Positions 20,253-30,043 of a DNA stretch of 64,000 nucleotides are shown here, piece by piece. The notes below the pieces were generated by a model, which did no database searches, was not told the DNA's origin, and saw nothing but the letters and a program-made list of their open reading frames with translations. Origin of the DNA: Hydractinia symbiolongicarpus. Its lineage: Eukaryota; Cnidaria; Hydrozoa; Anthoathecata; Hydractiniidae. Location of the stretch: contig NC_079889.1 in assembly GCF_029227915.1 (NCBI RefSeq), positions 8,310,001 to 8,374,000 of the forward strand, given 5' to 3'. Both the position numbers and the translations under genes were made by a program. Every line of letters begins with the position of its first letter. Within the stretch, counting starts at the first letter, position 1.

Positions 20253-21120
20253 TCAGGGGTTTTTCTTGTAAACAGTGTAAGGTATTTGGTTCAATCCGGG
20301 TGACGATGCATTCCGCCGAGTATGAAGGATGGTTTGAAAGTCCTTGAAATTAAATTTGGAGGAATCAAATGCAGACGTGACGTTGGGAGCATTAGGCAAA
20401 CCAGAAAGAGTCGAAAGTGGAACCTCATAGAAGGGATCAATTAACACGGAAGATTTGTGGGCATCTAGGGATTCTTCAGGGACATTAAGCCTAATAGAGC
20501 ATTTGGGATGCAGCAGATCTTTACCAGCCTGATAAGGATTCTTACCAAATGCACGGTTTGCATTGCGGATCTTCCATCGCTTTTTTCTGTTCCGTTCTCC
20601 CCGGCGTAATGTTGTTAACTTTAATTTAACATTGCCTAGCGAAGTTTGTAAATGTTCCCTCTGCATTAAGTCCGACACGTTTTCCAGTTGTTGAAGAAGA
20701 GAATTTTTCTCTTTCAATAACGAGATGGACTGTAAGGCACGTCTGTTTAAACCAGATGGAGGATGTGTGGGTTGAGTCTTAAATCCAAAGAGAAGGGAAG
20801 CATGATGGTAAATTGTGGAGTCCAGAATTTCCATTCTCTCTGACAGAGGGTGAGGTCCTAACAGGTTGTGGAAAACAGCATCGTTGAGAGCGCTCCAAGC
20901 TCCTGTGTCAGCGGATTTTGGCCATAAAATTTGTTGTTTTTTCTCTATTTTCTTAAGCTTTGCTGAGAAAGAACACTGTGGGTTTTATCCAGGTTAGCTT
21001 TCAGCAGCTTAGACTTTTCAGTGGAACCGGCAGCAAAAACATCTTGCAAAACAACTTTACACGGTTTTAAATTCCAGTTTTTTAAGGAAGTTTCATTTAA
21101 GACGCAATATCAAAGGTGAT
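20253..21120 (-). pseudogene. LINE polyprotein N-terminal region, degenerate
   Basis: The open part (20253-20834) is basic and helical (SLLKEKNSLLQQLENVSD, RRGERNRKKRWKIRNANRAF) and ends in SSPGLNQIPYTVYKK, the segment that normally leads into the RT fingers of this family. Coding similarity continues upstream (WPKSADTGAWSALND, about 20930) and, after a frame change, to about 21100. The RT core expected after YTVYKK is missing, and the USP linker follows within about 90 bp in another frame. Confidence 0.7.
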
Positions 21121-21589
21121 CGGTGGTGAAGAGCGACTAATTATATTAAAATCGATATCCGAAGGTGTAGTCCTAATACGGTCTGGGTCAATAACATTTG
21201 GAAAATCATGGTTAAAAAGATTTGGATTTTTTGTAGACCAAAATAAATCCCACGGGCCGGCCTAAGCTTGGTGGGTGCAACAGATAACAATTGGGTTGGG
21301 GCTGCCAACTTTATTGCGGGCTCAGCAGGCATGTTTTCCATGCCATCCCACAACTCAACCTATTGACCCCTTGCGTGTAAGTACTACCTGTCTTTGGCTG
21401 AATACTTCACTTATAACTGTCAATAGGGAGTGTTGTTTAAAGTAACACAAATGCATGCGAGAAGAACAGCACAAACATACACACACACAAACAAACAATC
21501 AAAAAACAAACAAAGAACTAGTCTTTCCCAGTGTCTATCTGTCTTTCCAGATTGTCATTTGCCCTCCTTTCAGAAGGCTAGCATAAGAA
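21121..21589. other. Degenerate LINE 5' region and unassigned DNA
   Basis: No intact gene. 21140-21360 reads on - as a broken coding segment probably belonging to copy A. 21361-21589 includes a CACACACAAACAAACAA-type simple repeat (about 21470-21510) and nothing else I recognise. Confidence 0.35.
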
Positions 21590-21816
21590 TGAAAATTACA
21601 AAATGCACGCACAATGATAAACTCGACCAGTTAGTCTTAAAATTTAAATTCTAAAGGTTTTGCTCCTCTAAAGAATATGCTCATATAAAGGAACACAATT
21701 CTTCCTTTTTCCAGGCTTTTTGACTGGGGTAATAAGTAGAATCGTCACTCTCCAAAGATAGGATATGGTACAGCCAAACCCCCTTGCTGGCGTAATTTTT
21801 GTTTTGTTTTTCGCTT
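21590..21816 (-). mobile_element. LINE 3' end fragment (copy C)
   Basis: Matches, in - orientation, the 3' terminus of the + strand copy at about 58970-59125: ATTACAAAATGCACGCAC at the end, a CTCCTCTAAAGAATATGC block, then one GGGGTAATAAGTAGAATCG unit. Coding sequence is absent. It is closer to copy D than to copies A and B, whose terminus differs. Confidence 0.75.
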
Positions 21817-21924
21817 TACCCTGTCTATTACTTCAAGGAGGGGCCATGGCTTAGATGGAGATTCCTAGAGTATTTATTGCTCTTTTTGAGCTACGCAGAC
21901 CCAAATAGGACCCGCGCTCTACTA

Positions 21925-22110
21925 CTTTAATTGGAAAAACTTTCGCGAGAGAAAGTTTCGCGAGAAAAAATTTCGCGAGAAAAAATTTCGCGAAATTTTT
22001 TGGATAAACTTTCGCGAAGAAAGAAATTCGGAAAATTTCGCGAGATTAACTTTCGCGAATGAAGAAACCTGCAAATTTTCGCGAGATAAACTTTCGCGAA
22101 CAAGGATTTT
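21925..22110. repeat. Left subterminal CGCGA-rich array of the pogo-type element
   Basis: About ten TTTCGCGA words in both orientations, in units of 17-40 bp such as AACTTTCGCGAGA and AAATTTCGCGAGA. Probable transposase or HIRAN-protein binding sites, or CpG-rich sites subject to methylation. Function is inferred. Confidence 0.7.
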
Positions 22111-22156
22111 TCTGTTAGAAAAAAACTCAAAATTCTTAGCATAATCGTCACTTTCT

Positions 22157-23313
22157 CTAGCCATAATATAAGTTTTCAAAAACTCTTATATTATACAAAG
22201 ATGTTTCGTCATCAAAATCGTCAAATAGATCGAATGCAATGGTATGATGTTCTTCAGGCTGCCATACTTCCTCCTCATCTTCGTAATCTCCGTTGATATC
22301 TCTCTGGCTGCGAAATGAATCAAACTGTTCCTGGCGTAGCTGACAGACTGCGTCTAAATTTGTTGCAACAGTTGAAGGATTGTTACCCATCAACGGATCA
22401 ATATCATGAAAAGGATCTATGTTTGGTATTTTTTCGGTGCCTTGCTTTAAAGCATCGTAAATGCCTGCAATTTTCCAACCATTCATGACGACTTTTTTTC
22501 CTTCGCCTGACGTTATGTAGTTGTAGAAATGCATTATCCAACGCGCGTGTAGTGGTTTGAGGGTAGAAAGACGCAGTTTGATTTCGATTTCTTCCAATGA
22601 CTTGCCAGATTCGAGCTCATCGGATATTTGTTGCGAGTACCAGTTATGGAATTTCTTCGCAATAAATCTTTTGGCGCTCCCATTTACTGTAAGATCTAAT
22701 GGCTGATAAAAACGGGTCGTGTTTGCAGGAACAATGGTAACTAATATGTCGTTTTTCTCTAAAACTTCTTTGACTTCGGAAGTCATTTGCCCCGTGAATA
22801 CGTCCATACAATTTCGTACAAGAAAAGGTACTCGATCCCTTTTCGGGCAGATTCTGGGAGATCAATTTTGGCACAAGTTTTTCTGCGCCCAATACGAAGA
22901 TTCAAGATTGATGTCTCCTATAATGTTAGGGTATTTTCTGATAAGGCTTTAGCGGCGGCATTAGCGATAGACCAGGTGATAACAGCACCCCGATTGCTCA
23001 TTCCTTCGATGTACGTTTGGACCATATGATCAAATTTTTCTAAGAGCAAAGGTCGTCCAGTCTTTAAACTGTACTTTTCGATCATTTTAGGTGGTTCGAC
23101 ATTTCTTTTTTTTGCTTCTTGAATAAGCCTTTCATACTTTTTTTTGAAATCCCTTACAGTACTTTCTTTTATATTTGGGAATTGCTTCCGAAAACGCCGG
23201 ACAGCTGAGGTGTTTCCATGTTCGGAGGCATACTTCCCAATCGTATAACGGTTCTCGTCGTCATTTGATGTAAGTTGCAGACTTTGCAGCTTTTCCATTG
23301 TTGTTCGAAGCAT
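22157..23313 (-). pseudogene. pogo-type DDE transposase, internally deleted
   Basis: The N-terminal frame (22918-23313, 131 residues) has a helix-turn-helix of the pogo/CENP-B kind (YTIGKYASEHGNTSAVRRF, then ESTVRDFKKKY) and a GRPLLL linker. The C-terminal frame (22157-22807, 216 residues) begins MDVFTGQMT and contains VPANTTRFYQPLDL, the block around the second and third catalytic acids of the DDE_1 family. Between them only about 110 bp remains, out of frame, and the first catalytic aspartate region is missing. The acidic tail (DYEDEEEVW) is usual. This copy cannot make a complete transposase. Confidence 0.8.
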
Positions 23314-23812
23314 TTCCTAAGATTAGAGTAGTATTTACTTAAGATTTGAGTAGTACTGTACTGTTAGGTACTTTTTAAGCGATAATAATCTCAAACCTCT
23401 AAATAAAGCAAAATAAATTTTCATTATGATTCATACCTTTCTCATTTCCTTCTTGTGAGTTTTGCTTTTCATTTTCTTCTTGAGAGTTTTGTTTTTCATT
23501 ACTTTTTTCTGCAGCGATCGTTGTTTGTTTCTTTACAGAAGCTCTTAGAAACGACATCTTGTTCACTCCGATATGAAATTACGAGAGTAGAGAGTTTTTA
23601 CGGAAACAAACAAACGTATCAATTTTTGGACACCCTCCACCAAAGGTAATAATGCTGCAAAATAAAGCTAACTACAGAAATAAGTCCCACGACGGAGAGT
23701 CTCTTTCTATTGTTTAATCTCATCCTCTATTGTTTCAAAAATAACATTCGAAAATATCATCCTCTTTCTATTGTTTTAACAATAACATTCGAAACTTTGT
23801 TATCATTGATGA
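23314..23812. other. Spacer between divergent pogo transposase and HIRAN gene
   Basis: About 500 bp, AT-rich, with a tandem CATCCTCTTTCTATTGTTT duplication (about 23718 and 23757). It must contain both promoters and possibly a first exon of the HIRAN gene. No coding sequence I can support. Confidence 0.4.
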
Positions 23813-24457
23813 TTGAAGAGGCCAGTAAGATTGTTGTCAAGAACATTTGATGCGGCTGTTCGTGGATTCCATTATTTCAGAAAATATTGGTCTCCTGAAA
23901 AGGAAGAAAAGCTTTTTTGCCTCCACGAAGAAAACAATGCCTTCGACTATTTTGCCATCAAAACGTGTCAAGAAGATGGTACAATTGTTGGTCATTTGCC
24001 ACGTCAGCTTTCAAGAACTCTAAAGTTTATTTTGGACAGAGGGGCAAGAATTCTGGCAGTTTTGACATCGACACACTACAGAAAATCACCATTGGTTCAA
24101 GGCGGCATAGAAATTCCCTGTAAAGTGACGGTGGAAATGTCTCCAACATTGAAAAATGGACAACTTCTTGACCGCCTAATGGAACTAGTAGGCGCAGTGT
24201 ACAGTGAACCAACAGCACCCATCATCCTTGGTTTTATCTTTGCGGACGAATTGGAGGTCGAATTTGTATCCGATGAGATTTACAAGAAGAATTTACCAAA
24301 TGGTGAGAAAAGAAAAAAGGTGAAAGAGACAAAATCACATGACATAAGAGACATGTTATATAAAAACAAAGAATCGAAAAGGTCAAAGAGTGAAGACGCA
24401 AATAACGAAAACATGAAAAGACGAGACGAAAACACAGAGACTATCGTCATAGATTAA
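23813..24457 (+). CDS. HIRAN-domain protein carried by the transposon
   Basis: An open frame of 214 codons preceded by an in-frame TGA and without an early ATG, so the true start is probably in an upstream exon. Residues about 12-110 match the HIRAN domain: AAVRGFHYFRKYW, LHEENNAFDYFAIK, GTIVGHLPRQLSRTLKFIL, LVQGGIEIPCKVTV. HIRAN binds the 3' end of single-stranded DNA in HLTF/Rad5-type repair proteins and occurs alone in some mobile elements. The tail is lysine-rich (GEKRKKVKETK), suggesting nuclear localisation or DNA binding. It lies inside the element, divergent from the transposase. A role in protecting or processing transposon ends is inference. Confidence 0.75.
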   Translation: MKRPVRLLSRTFDAAVRGFHYFRKYWSPEKEEKLFCLHEENNAFDYFAIKTCQEDGTIVGHLPRQLSRTLKFILDRGARILAVLTSTHYRKSPLVQGGIEIPCKVTVEMSPTLKNGQLLDRLMELVGAVYSEPTAPIILGFIFADELEVEFVSDEIYKKNLPNGEKRKKVKETKSHDIRDMLYKNKESKRSKSEDANNENMKRRDENTETIVID

Positions 24458-24594
24458 TTTTTTTGTATCTTTGTATCACACAGATATTGGTATTGAATAC
24501 TGCATTCGATTGTAAATGTTATAAATTTTCTTTCTCGAAATAAGATTTCTATGTGCGTTTTTGGTGAAAAATGATAAAATAGCTTACTGGATAA

Positions 24595-24746
24595 ACTTCC
24601 GCGAATAAAGAAATTTGGAAAATTTCGCGAGATAAAGTCTCGCGAATTAAGAAACTCGCAAATTTTCGCGAGATAAACTTTTGCGAAAATGGCGAAAAAT
24701 CGCGAATTCGCGAAACTTTCTCTCGCGAAAGTTTCTCCAATTAAAG
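24595..24746. repeat. Right subterminal CGCGA-rich array of the pogo-type element
   Basis: Inverted counterpart of 21925-22110, with about eight TTTCGCGA or TCGCGAA words. Position, spacing and the terminal CCAATTAAAG match the left end in reverse. Confidence 0.7.
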
Positions 24747-24961
24747 TAGACAACTCCGGGCAACATCCAACAGCCCACATAATGTTCCATCTCCCTAATT
24801 TCCATCACATGGCTTGGGTTAACCCGGGGCTATGGTAACATTCACTCGCCCATGTTGAATCGTCATCAAGAGAAATCGAACCCTGGTCTCCCGCACAGAA
24901 TACGAGAGCTATAACCACTAAATCTACGGCGCCACATAACCACTAATCTACGGCGCCACAT

Positions 24962-25990
24962 TCAATGGTGGCCCTGAACTCGTTGCCACAGCCAGTAAGA
25001 TCTTCCTGGTTGATTGGGGCTTCCAACACCGTCTGTCATTAGTTGCATTTCCACACAGCAACTGCTATGCAGAAATCAGTGTCAAGACCGTCAAGAGGAT
25101 GAACACAGACAACACCGGACCGAATGGTGAGCTCTACCAGTCAGGGAAATCCTCTTAATTAAGCTGTACAGCTTAATTTAGATGTCAGCTTAATTAGGGT
25201 GTATGATGCAGTCTAATTACAGCTTAGTTAAGATGTACAAAACTTTGGTCATCTAAAACACACATTTAACTGAGTTTTAGGATATCTCTAAATGAATAAA
25301 TCCAATATTTACGTACATATACACAATACATTATTTTTTTCGTAGCACCCCGGAGATCCGCTAAATTTGAAGTTTTAAAAATCTCCGCTTAATTAGGATG
25401 TATCACGTGACATCCAAACTAGGATGCAGTACAACTTAAATAGACTATTGCTAACAATAAACCATTATTTATAGTCTATATCTTTTGAACCCGGGGTGCT
25501 GGAAATACCGTTTTTCTTTCATAATATAGTGGTCAAACTGACGATGAAAGAGCTGCAGCGGTGATTCTGCTAAAATTTACATATTTTGAGAAATGGGGAA
25601 AAAACTTTTTCTACGTCCTAATTTAGATGTATGTCACCTAATTAAACTGTATGATACAGCTTATTTAGAAGATCTCCAAATTAAGCTATACAGCTTAATT
25701 AAGAGGATTTCCCTGACTGTCAACACTGATGCCTTCCAACGTACAATGCTCCAATATCGCAACACCACGTATTTTTGGACGCCTACACTACAATCCCAGC
25801 CACGTCCTTTTTTGGCACCTACCCAAACCAACCCTGTTGCAGGCTTTGACCATGGTATCTCCGACCTCACGCCTATCACTCCATCACGCAAGTCCAAATC
25901 GGAACACAGCCGATTTGACCACCACACTTACTTGCGATCCTTCCCCACAACAGCAACCTGAGCCCATTTCAACATTACTGACCCGTCACT
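24962..25990 (+). pseudogene. Ty3/gypsy integrase remnant split by a MITE
   Basis: 24962-25137 encodes a SNGGPEL..FPHSNC.AEI..KTVKRM stretch, the second and third catalytic regions of a gypsy integrase. The text resumes at 25720 with DAFQRTMLQYRNT, the next conserved block. A 582-bp MITE separates them. After YRNT the frame decays. It is followed at 26010 by a repeat shared with the end of the next gypsy copy. Similar to the integrase at 28409-29530, so the same family. Confidence 0.75.
25138..25719. mobile_element. 582-bp MITE with AAGCTGTACAGCTTAATT repeats
   Basis: Terminal inverted repeats CAGTCAGGGAAATCCTC and its complement continue into TTAATTAAGCTGTACAGC palindromes at both ends. Related AGCTTAATTA words recur internally. 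No coding sequence. The insertion interrupts an integrase reading frame, which marks the borders, but I do not see a clean target duplication. Confidence 0.8.
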
Positions 25991-26009
25991 CTTTAGGGAA
26001 TAATAGACA

Positions 26010-26098
26010 ATAACCATGGACAATAACATTGTATATATTACTTATGTTTCAGATCAACATTGCATAATTATGACGCAAATGGTTTGATTCCTATCTAT
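26010..26098 (+). repeat. LTR-like direct repeat, left copy
   Basis: About 89 bp nearly identical to 29564-29653. Followed after about 45 bp by the gag ATG at 26143. Confidence 0.6.
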
Positions 26099-26142
26099 GT
26101 TGATCAATTTGTTTAATCTTACTGAGTAGAGCTTCATACAAT

Positions 26143-27423
26143 ATGCCGTCTGTTGATTGCCCAGTCCCCGACTGCTCATACGCACTCCAGATCTGCACCC
26201 CGTCATTGTTGCTGCTTTGCTGACTACCCACGCCACCACCCACTCTAATGGTAGTTTCTCCGCCTCATCCTCCGCTAAAATCGAGCGCGTGAAGCGCCCA
26301 ACCATCACATTAGTCGGATCATCAGAAGACTGGACATACTTTCTTACCCGATGGAGGGAATACAAAACAGCTACAAAGATCACAGGCAGGGACGCTGTCT
26401 TGCAGTTATTAGAATGCTGTGATGAACAGTTACGCAGAGATTTGACACGATCAACTGCTGGTATGCTGGCAGATAAAAGTGAAGATGTTATCCTCTCGTC
26501 AATGAAATCCCTCGCCGTTCGAGAAGAAAACGTAATGGTCGCTCGCGTAGCCCTCAATAACATGTGTCAAGAACCTGAAGAATCGATACGATCCTTTGGT
26601 GCGAGATTAAAAGGACAAGCTGGCGTTTGCAAATACACCGTATCGTGCCCTGAGTGTAACTATGACGTTGACTATACAGAGCATATTCTGCAAGACGTAC
26701 TTAGTCGAGGCGTTGCAGATCCAGATATCCAGCTGGAACTCCTCGGCCACACCAACCAGGAGATGCCCCTGGAGCAGGTTATGAAATTCGTCGAAACAAA
26801 AGAAGCTGGTAAGCGATCTGCCACGCGTTTACTTGACAGTCATCAGGCTACACAGTCATACACAGTCAATACCGAAAGGGAAAGCGAGACCCGTTTACCA
26901 AGCCCAAAAATGATGTCGACTCCAAATGAGACACTTCATCATCGAAATGCGGATATTGCGGAACACATTGTCATAGTGGTAATTTATTAAAATCCAAAAA
27001 TCTTCCTGCCCCGCATTCAGTCACTCATGTGGACACTGTCAGCGCCTACATCATTTCGATCATGTGTGTCGCAACAAGGACAAGAAAAACAAGGATAAGA
27101 AAGCTGATCAGACTGCTCTTGTTGAAGAAACCGTTAACACCTTCAACTCACTCTATTCTATGAATCTTAAGCAGAGTAGAACCAACCCGGCAGACCATCA
27201 CTGTCACGACAAGCGTAAGAACATGTGGAAGAAAACTCCATCTCAATCGCAGCCATTCCTTAACCTAGCTGTCCGAATCGCTGATACTGATTACGAGGAA
27301 TTGGGGTTTACAATCCCTCACGGAACTAGAGAATCGCCCATATCCATCCCAGCAATGGCAGACACTGGATGTCAGAGTGCCTCATCGGTTTCAAATGGGT
27401 GCAACGTTTTCACCTTAATATAA
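26143..27423 (+). pseudogene. gypsy gag with zinc knuckle and protease start
   Basis: An ATG at 26143 begins a short Cys-rich stretch (CPVPDC). One indel near 26180 shifts into the long frame (26157-26990), a gag capsid-like region (ITLVGSSEDWTYFLTRWREYK, then SIRSFGARLKGQA and CPECNYDVDYTEHILQDV). A decayed CCHC-type knuckle (CGYCGTHCH...) crosses 26940-27080. The next frame (27064-27423) ends in AMADTGCQS, the aspartic protease active site with DTG. Multiple frame breaks make it inactive. Confidence 0.75.
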
Positions 27424-28454
27424 AAGATCTTATTCCGGTCCGCATGAAAATGGATGCAGCTAATGGACAAGCCATCAAGATACTAGGTGCTATCATTCTC
27501 CGCATCTCTGGCATTAGTCAGGACGGTTCTCTTCAGGAGACCAAGCAGTTTACCTATGTCACCAATGATTCAGATAAGTTCTACCTTAGTCGGAGTGCAT
27601 GTGTTAACCTTGGCATTATACCTGCAGAGTTTCCATCTATCGGTGCCAATACTATCACTGGTTCACTACAACACAACGAATGTGCCTGTCCAAAACGAAC
27701 GGTACCACCTCCCATTCCCAAGGAGTTGCCATTTCCACCCACAGAACAGAATCGTGAAAAGTTTGAACAGTGGATTCTAAATTATTACAAAGACAGCACT
27801 TTCAACACATGTGAGCACCAACCGTTACCGTTGATGTCTGGACCACCTGTTAGACTGATGATCGACCAGGATGCTGAACCGACTGCACATCATTCTCCCA
27901 TACCGGTTCCAATCCACTGGCAGGAGCAGGTCAAAGCCGATTTGGACCGGGACGTCAACCTCGGAGTTATTGAGCCTGTACCCATTGGTGAACCTGTGAC
28001 CTGGTGTCACAGAATGGTCGTGTGCCCCAAGAAGAATGGAAAACCTAGACGTTGTGTTGATTTTCAAGCACTCAACAAACATGCTACACGGGAAACACAT
28101 CACACACCATCCCCGTTTCATCAGGTGCGTACAGTTCCTCAGCACACAAAGAAAACAGTATCGGATGCCTGGAACGGTTATCATAGCGTCCCACTGCGCG
28201 AAGAGGATCGCCATTTAACAACGTACATCACGCCCTGGGGTCGATACAGATACTGCACCCTACCACAAATCTCAGGATTGAAAAATCGAGTTCCAGACGC
28301 GCTGTCACGCCACCCGGCAGGTGATCCGACTCCTGAAAAGTTAGTACTGCCTGATGATATCTCCAGTATTGCTGCATCCACTGCATTGTCTTCATTGAAA
28401 TCTACAACTTGGACTACAACGTCCGTTCAGCAACCACCGCGGACGAGGAAATGA
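27369..28454 (+). pseudogene. gypsy pol: protease end, RT start joined to RNase H end
   Basis: 361 codons. The first part continues the protease. The middle holds the RT N-terminus (VIEPVPIGEPVTWCHRMVV, PRRCVDFQALNKHATRE, WNGYHSVPL, GRYRYCTLPQ). Directly after TLPQ the text becomes LKNRVPDALSRHPAG, which belongs at the end of RNase H. The YVDD motif, the thumb and most of RNase H are therefore missing although the frame stays open across the joint near 28265. This element needs enzymes from elsewhere to move. Confidence 0.8.
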
Positions 28455-29530
28455 GGATACTGGTAGATCTAATTGAATCTGGCATTACCGGAAATCGGGA
28501 AGACTTATCACCTCATCTTCAGATTTACCACCAGTATCGTGACCATCTCTCAACAGTTGACGGTGTCGCTCTCTACAAGGACAGGGTTATTGTTCCGAAA
28601 TGCCTACGCTCCAATATTTTATCAAGCCTGCATGCTGCACATCACGGAGTCACATCCATGACCTTGAGAGCAGAATCTTCCGTCTTCTGGCCTGGCCTTA
28701 CTTCTGACATCATCAAACTACGACAAGGGTGTAAAAGCTGCGACCACATCGCACCATCACAACAATCAGCTCCACCGACCCCTCTTAATTATCCTGATTA
28801 TCCATTTCAACAACTATGTGGTGACTTCTTCCACTATGCCGGTCACAATTATCTTGTTTGTGTTGATAGGTATTCGAATTGTCCTATCGTGGAAGAAGCC
28901 AGGAATGGGGCCAGTGTCCTAATTGATTGTCTACGCCGCACCTTTGTCACGTATGGCATACCCGACGAATTCGCATCGGATGGGGGGGGGGGGGCAGAGT
29001 TATGTGCATCATCTACATCAACCTTCCTTCGAAACTGGGGTGTCCACCATCGTGTTTCATCGGTCGCGTACCCACATAGCAACTGCAGAGCTGAAGTTGG
29101 TGTTAAGACTGTTAAACGGATGCTAATGGATAATGTCGGCCCCAGTGGCAACCTCGATACAGACTCATTCCAACGTGCCATGCTGCAATATCGCAACACA
29201 CCCAACCAAACCACAAAACTGTCACCTGCTGCTTGGCGCACCATATCACCGACTACCTCGCCAATGATACCAGTCAAACCGTCGGATCGCGATATAGATG
29301 ACAGCAGCCACTCTGCAGACCAGCCTCGATTGTCAAAATCTCCGCCTCCACCAGCTGAACATGTTGCAACCCGGAAGCCCGTATTTGAGGAGGGCACTTC
29401 TACCGCACTCCAGTCCGATAAAAGTCCTCGCATTGATTTACCTTTGCCAACGTCACCACTACCTTCGATTCGTCGCTCTACGAGAGAGCACCGTCAACCA
29501 GCATATCTTCAGGACTTTAACATGAATTAG
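28409..29530 (+). CDS. gypsy integrase
   Basis: 373 codons overlapping the preceding frame by 46 bp. HHCC zinc region (HAAHHGVTSM...CKSCDHIAP, about residues 76-113), then the catalytic core: first D in CGDFFHYAGHNYLVCVDRYS, second D in EFASDGGGG, E in HSNCRAEVGVKTVKRM. A run of 12 G (28982-28993) encodes the glycines after the second catalytic aspartate, where the family usually has GG plus another residue. A slipped homopolymer may have altered it. The C-terminus is proline- and serine-rich and ends STREHRQPAYLQDF. Confidence 0.75.
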   Translation: MDYNVRSATTADEEMRILVDLIESGITGNREDLSPHLQIYHQYRDHLSTVDGVALYKDRVIVPKCLRSNILSSLHAAHHGVTSMTLRAESSVFWPGLTSDIIKLRQGCKSCDHIAPSQQSAPPTPLNYPDYPFQQLCGDFFHYAGHNYLVCVDRYSNCPIVEEARNGASVLIDCLRRTFVTYGIPDEFASDGGGGAELCASSTSTFLRNWGVHHRVSSVAYPHSNCRAEVGVKTVKRMLMDNVGPSGNLDTDSFQRAMLQYRNTPNQTTKLSPAAWRTISPTTSPMIPVKPSDRDIDDSSHSADQPRLSKSPPPPAEHVATRKPVFEEGTSTALQSDKSPRIDLPLPTSPLPSIRRSTREHRQPAYLQDFNMN

Positions 29531-29563
29531 TTATCGTAAATCACATCTCTATTGTCATTTGAT

Positions 29564-29653
29564 CAATAACCATGGACAATAACATTGTATATATTATTTA
29601 TGTTTCAGATCAACATTGCATAATTATGACGCAAATGGTTTGATTCCTATCTA
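29564..29653 (+). repeat. LTR-like direct repeat, right copy
   Basis: Starts 34 bp after the integrase stop. Homology with 26010-26098 ends at CTATCTA in both. Confidence 0.6.
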
Positions 29654-30043
29654 CTCTTAAAGCACTGACGATAAAGTTCGATGACTACGATATGTCCTGA
29701 ACTACAACCGTCTGTATCTTTTCCGACATAGTTTCTCCGTATTTCTATCGTAACAATGACGTGTGGGAGGTCGAGAGCAACATAATGCATAAACTCAATT
29801 CTTTCTCTTTAGATATGTACATTCTGTTTACGACTTTCTGTTTAAATATACGTGTTGTATTTAAAAAAAAAACATGGCGGATGTAGTAGCGTGCGCGTGG
29901 ACAATGGTGAACGAAAGAGTGATAAATAAAATTCAAAGCTAACATATTATCAATCATTATCTAATTAATCAGTACTTCTCAATTATATAGTTACTGGATG
30001 TTATTATCGCTACTTATTTACTATTATTTTTCTTGAACTCAAT
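29654..30043. other. Non-coding DNA, probable 5' UTR of the next LINE
   Basis: About 390 bp with no gene. 29870-29925 is relatively GC-rich (ATGGCGGATGTAGTAGCG), like the start of CR1/L2-type LINE promoters. Confidence 0.35.

Larger units (their letters stand above)
18661..21360 (-). mobile_element. RLE-class LINE, truncated copy A
   Basis: From high to low coordinate: the degenerate N-terminal region of the polyprotein, a deletion that removes the RT core and endonuclease, a complete USP domain, and a 3' UTR with three GGTAATAAGTGGAGTCG-type units, ending at 18661-18690 in the same AATTTACAAAGAGG terminus. Upstream of 21120 the coding signal is poor, so the 5' border is approximate. Confidence 0.7.
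21925..24746. mobile_element. pogo-type Tc1/mariner transposon carrying a HIRAN gene
   Basis: Ends read CTTTAATTGG... and ...CCAATTAAAG, flanked by a TA duplication (21923-21924 and 24747-24748). The empty site in the second SINE copy confirms the 2,822-bp insertion. Both ends hold arrays of TTTCGCGAGA/TTCGCGAA words (about 21935-22110 and 24590-24735), many more than a simple terminal repeat needs. Inside are a pogo/CENP-B-type transposase (-) with an internal deletion and a HIRAN-domain gene (+). Confidence 0.9.
21817..24959 (-). mobile_element. tRNA-derived SINE, copy 1, split by a pogo-type transposon
   Basis: The halves 21817-21924 and 24747-24959 together match the uninterrupted SINE at 34538-34826. 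The tRNA-like head is at the right end on -, with box A TAGATTAGTGG and box B GGTTCGATT. The end GGCGCC is duplicated (24930 and 24952), a short local duplication of 22-24 bp. The target site reads CTCTACTAGACAACTCC in the uninterrupted copy and CTCTACTA / TAGACAACTCC here. Confidence 0.85.
26010..29653 (+). mobile_element. Ty3/gypsy retrotransposon with internal pol deletion
   Basis: Order gag, protease, RT start, deletion, RNase H end, integrase. It is bracketed by two copies of an 89-90-bp sequence (26010-26098 and 29564-29653, starting CAATAACCATGGACAATAAC) that differ at few positions and may be LTR remnants. The left copy follows the end of another integrase of the same family, so the two elements may have shared an LTR. 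Full LTRs with TG..CA ends and target duplications are not evident. Confidence 0.75.

Noticed and set aside
21927-22179. Frames on - with repeated SRNFFSRNF-like text
   Set aside because: Translation of the CGCGA iteron array at the pogo element end.
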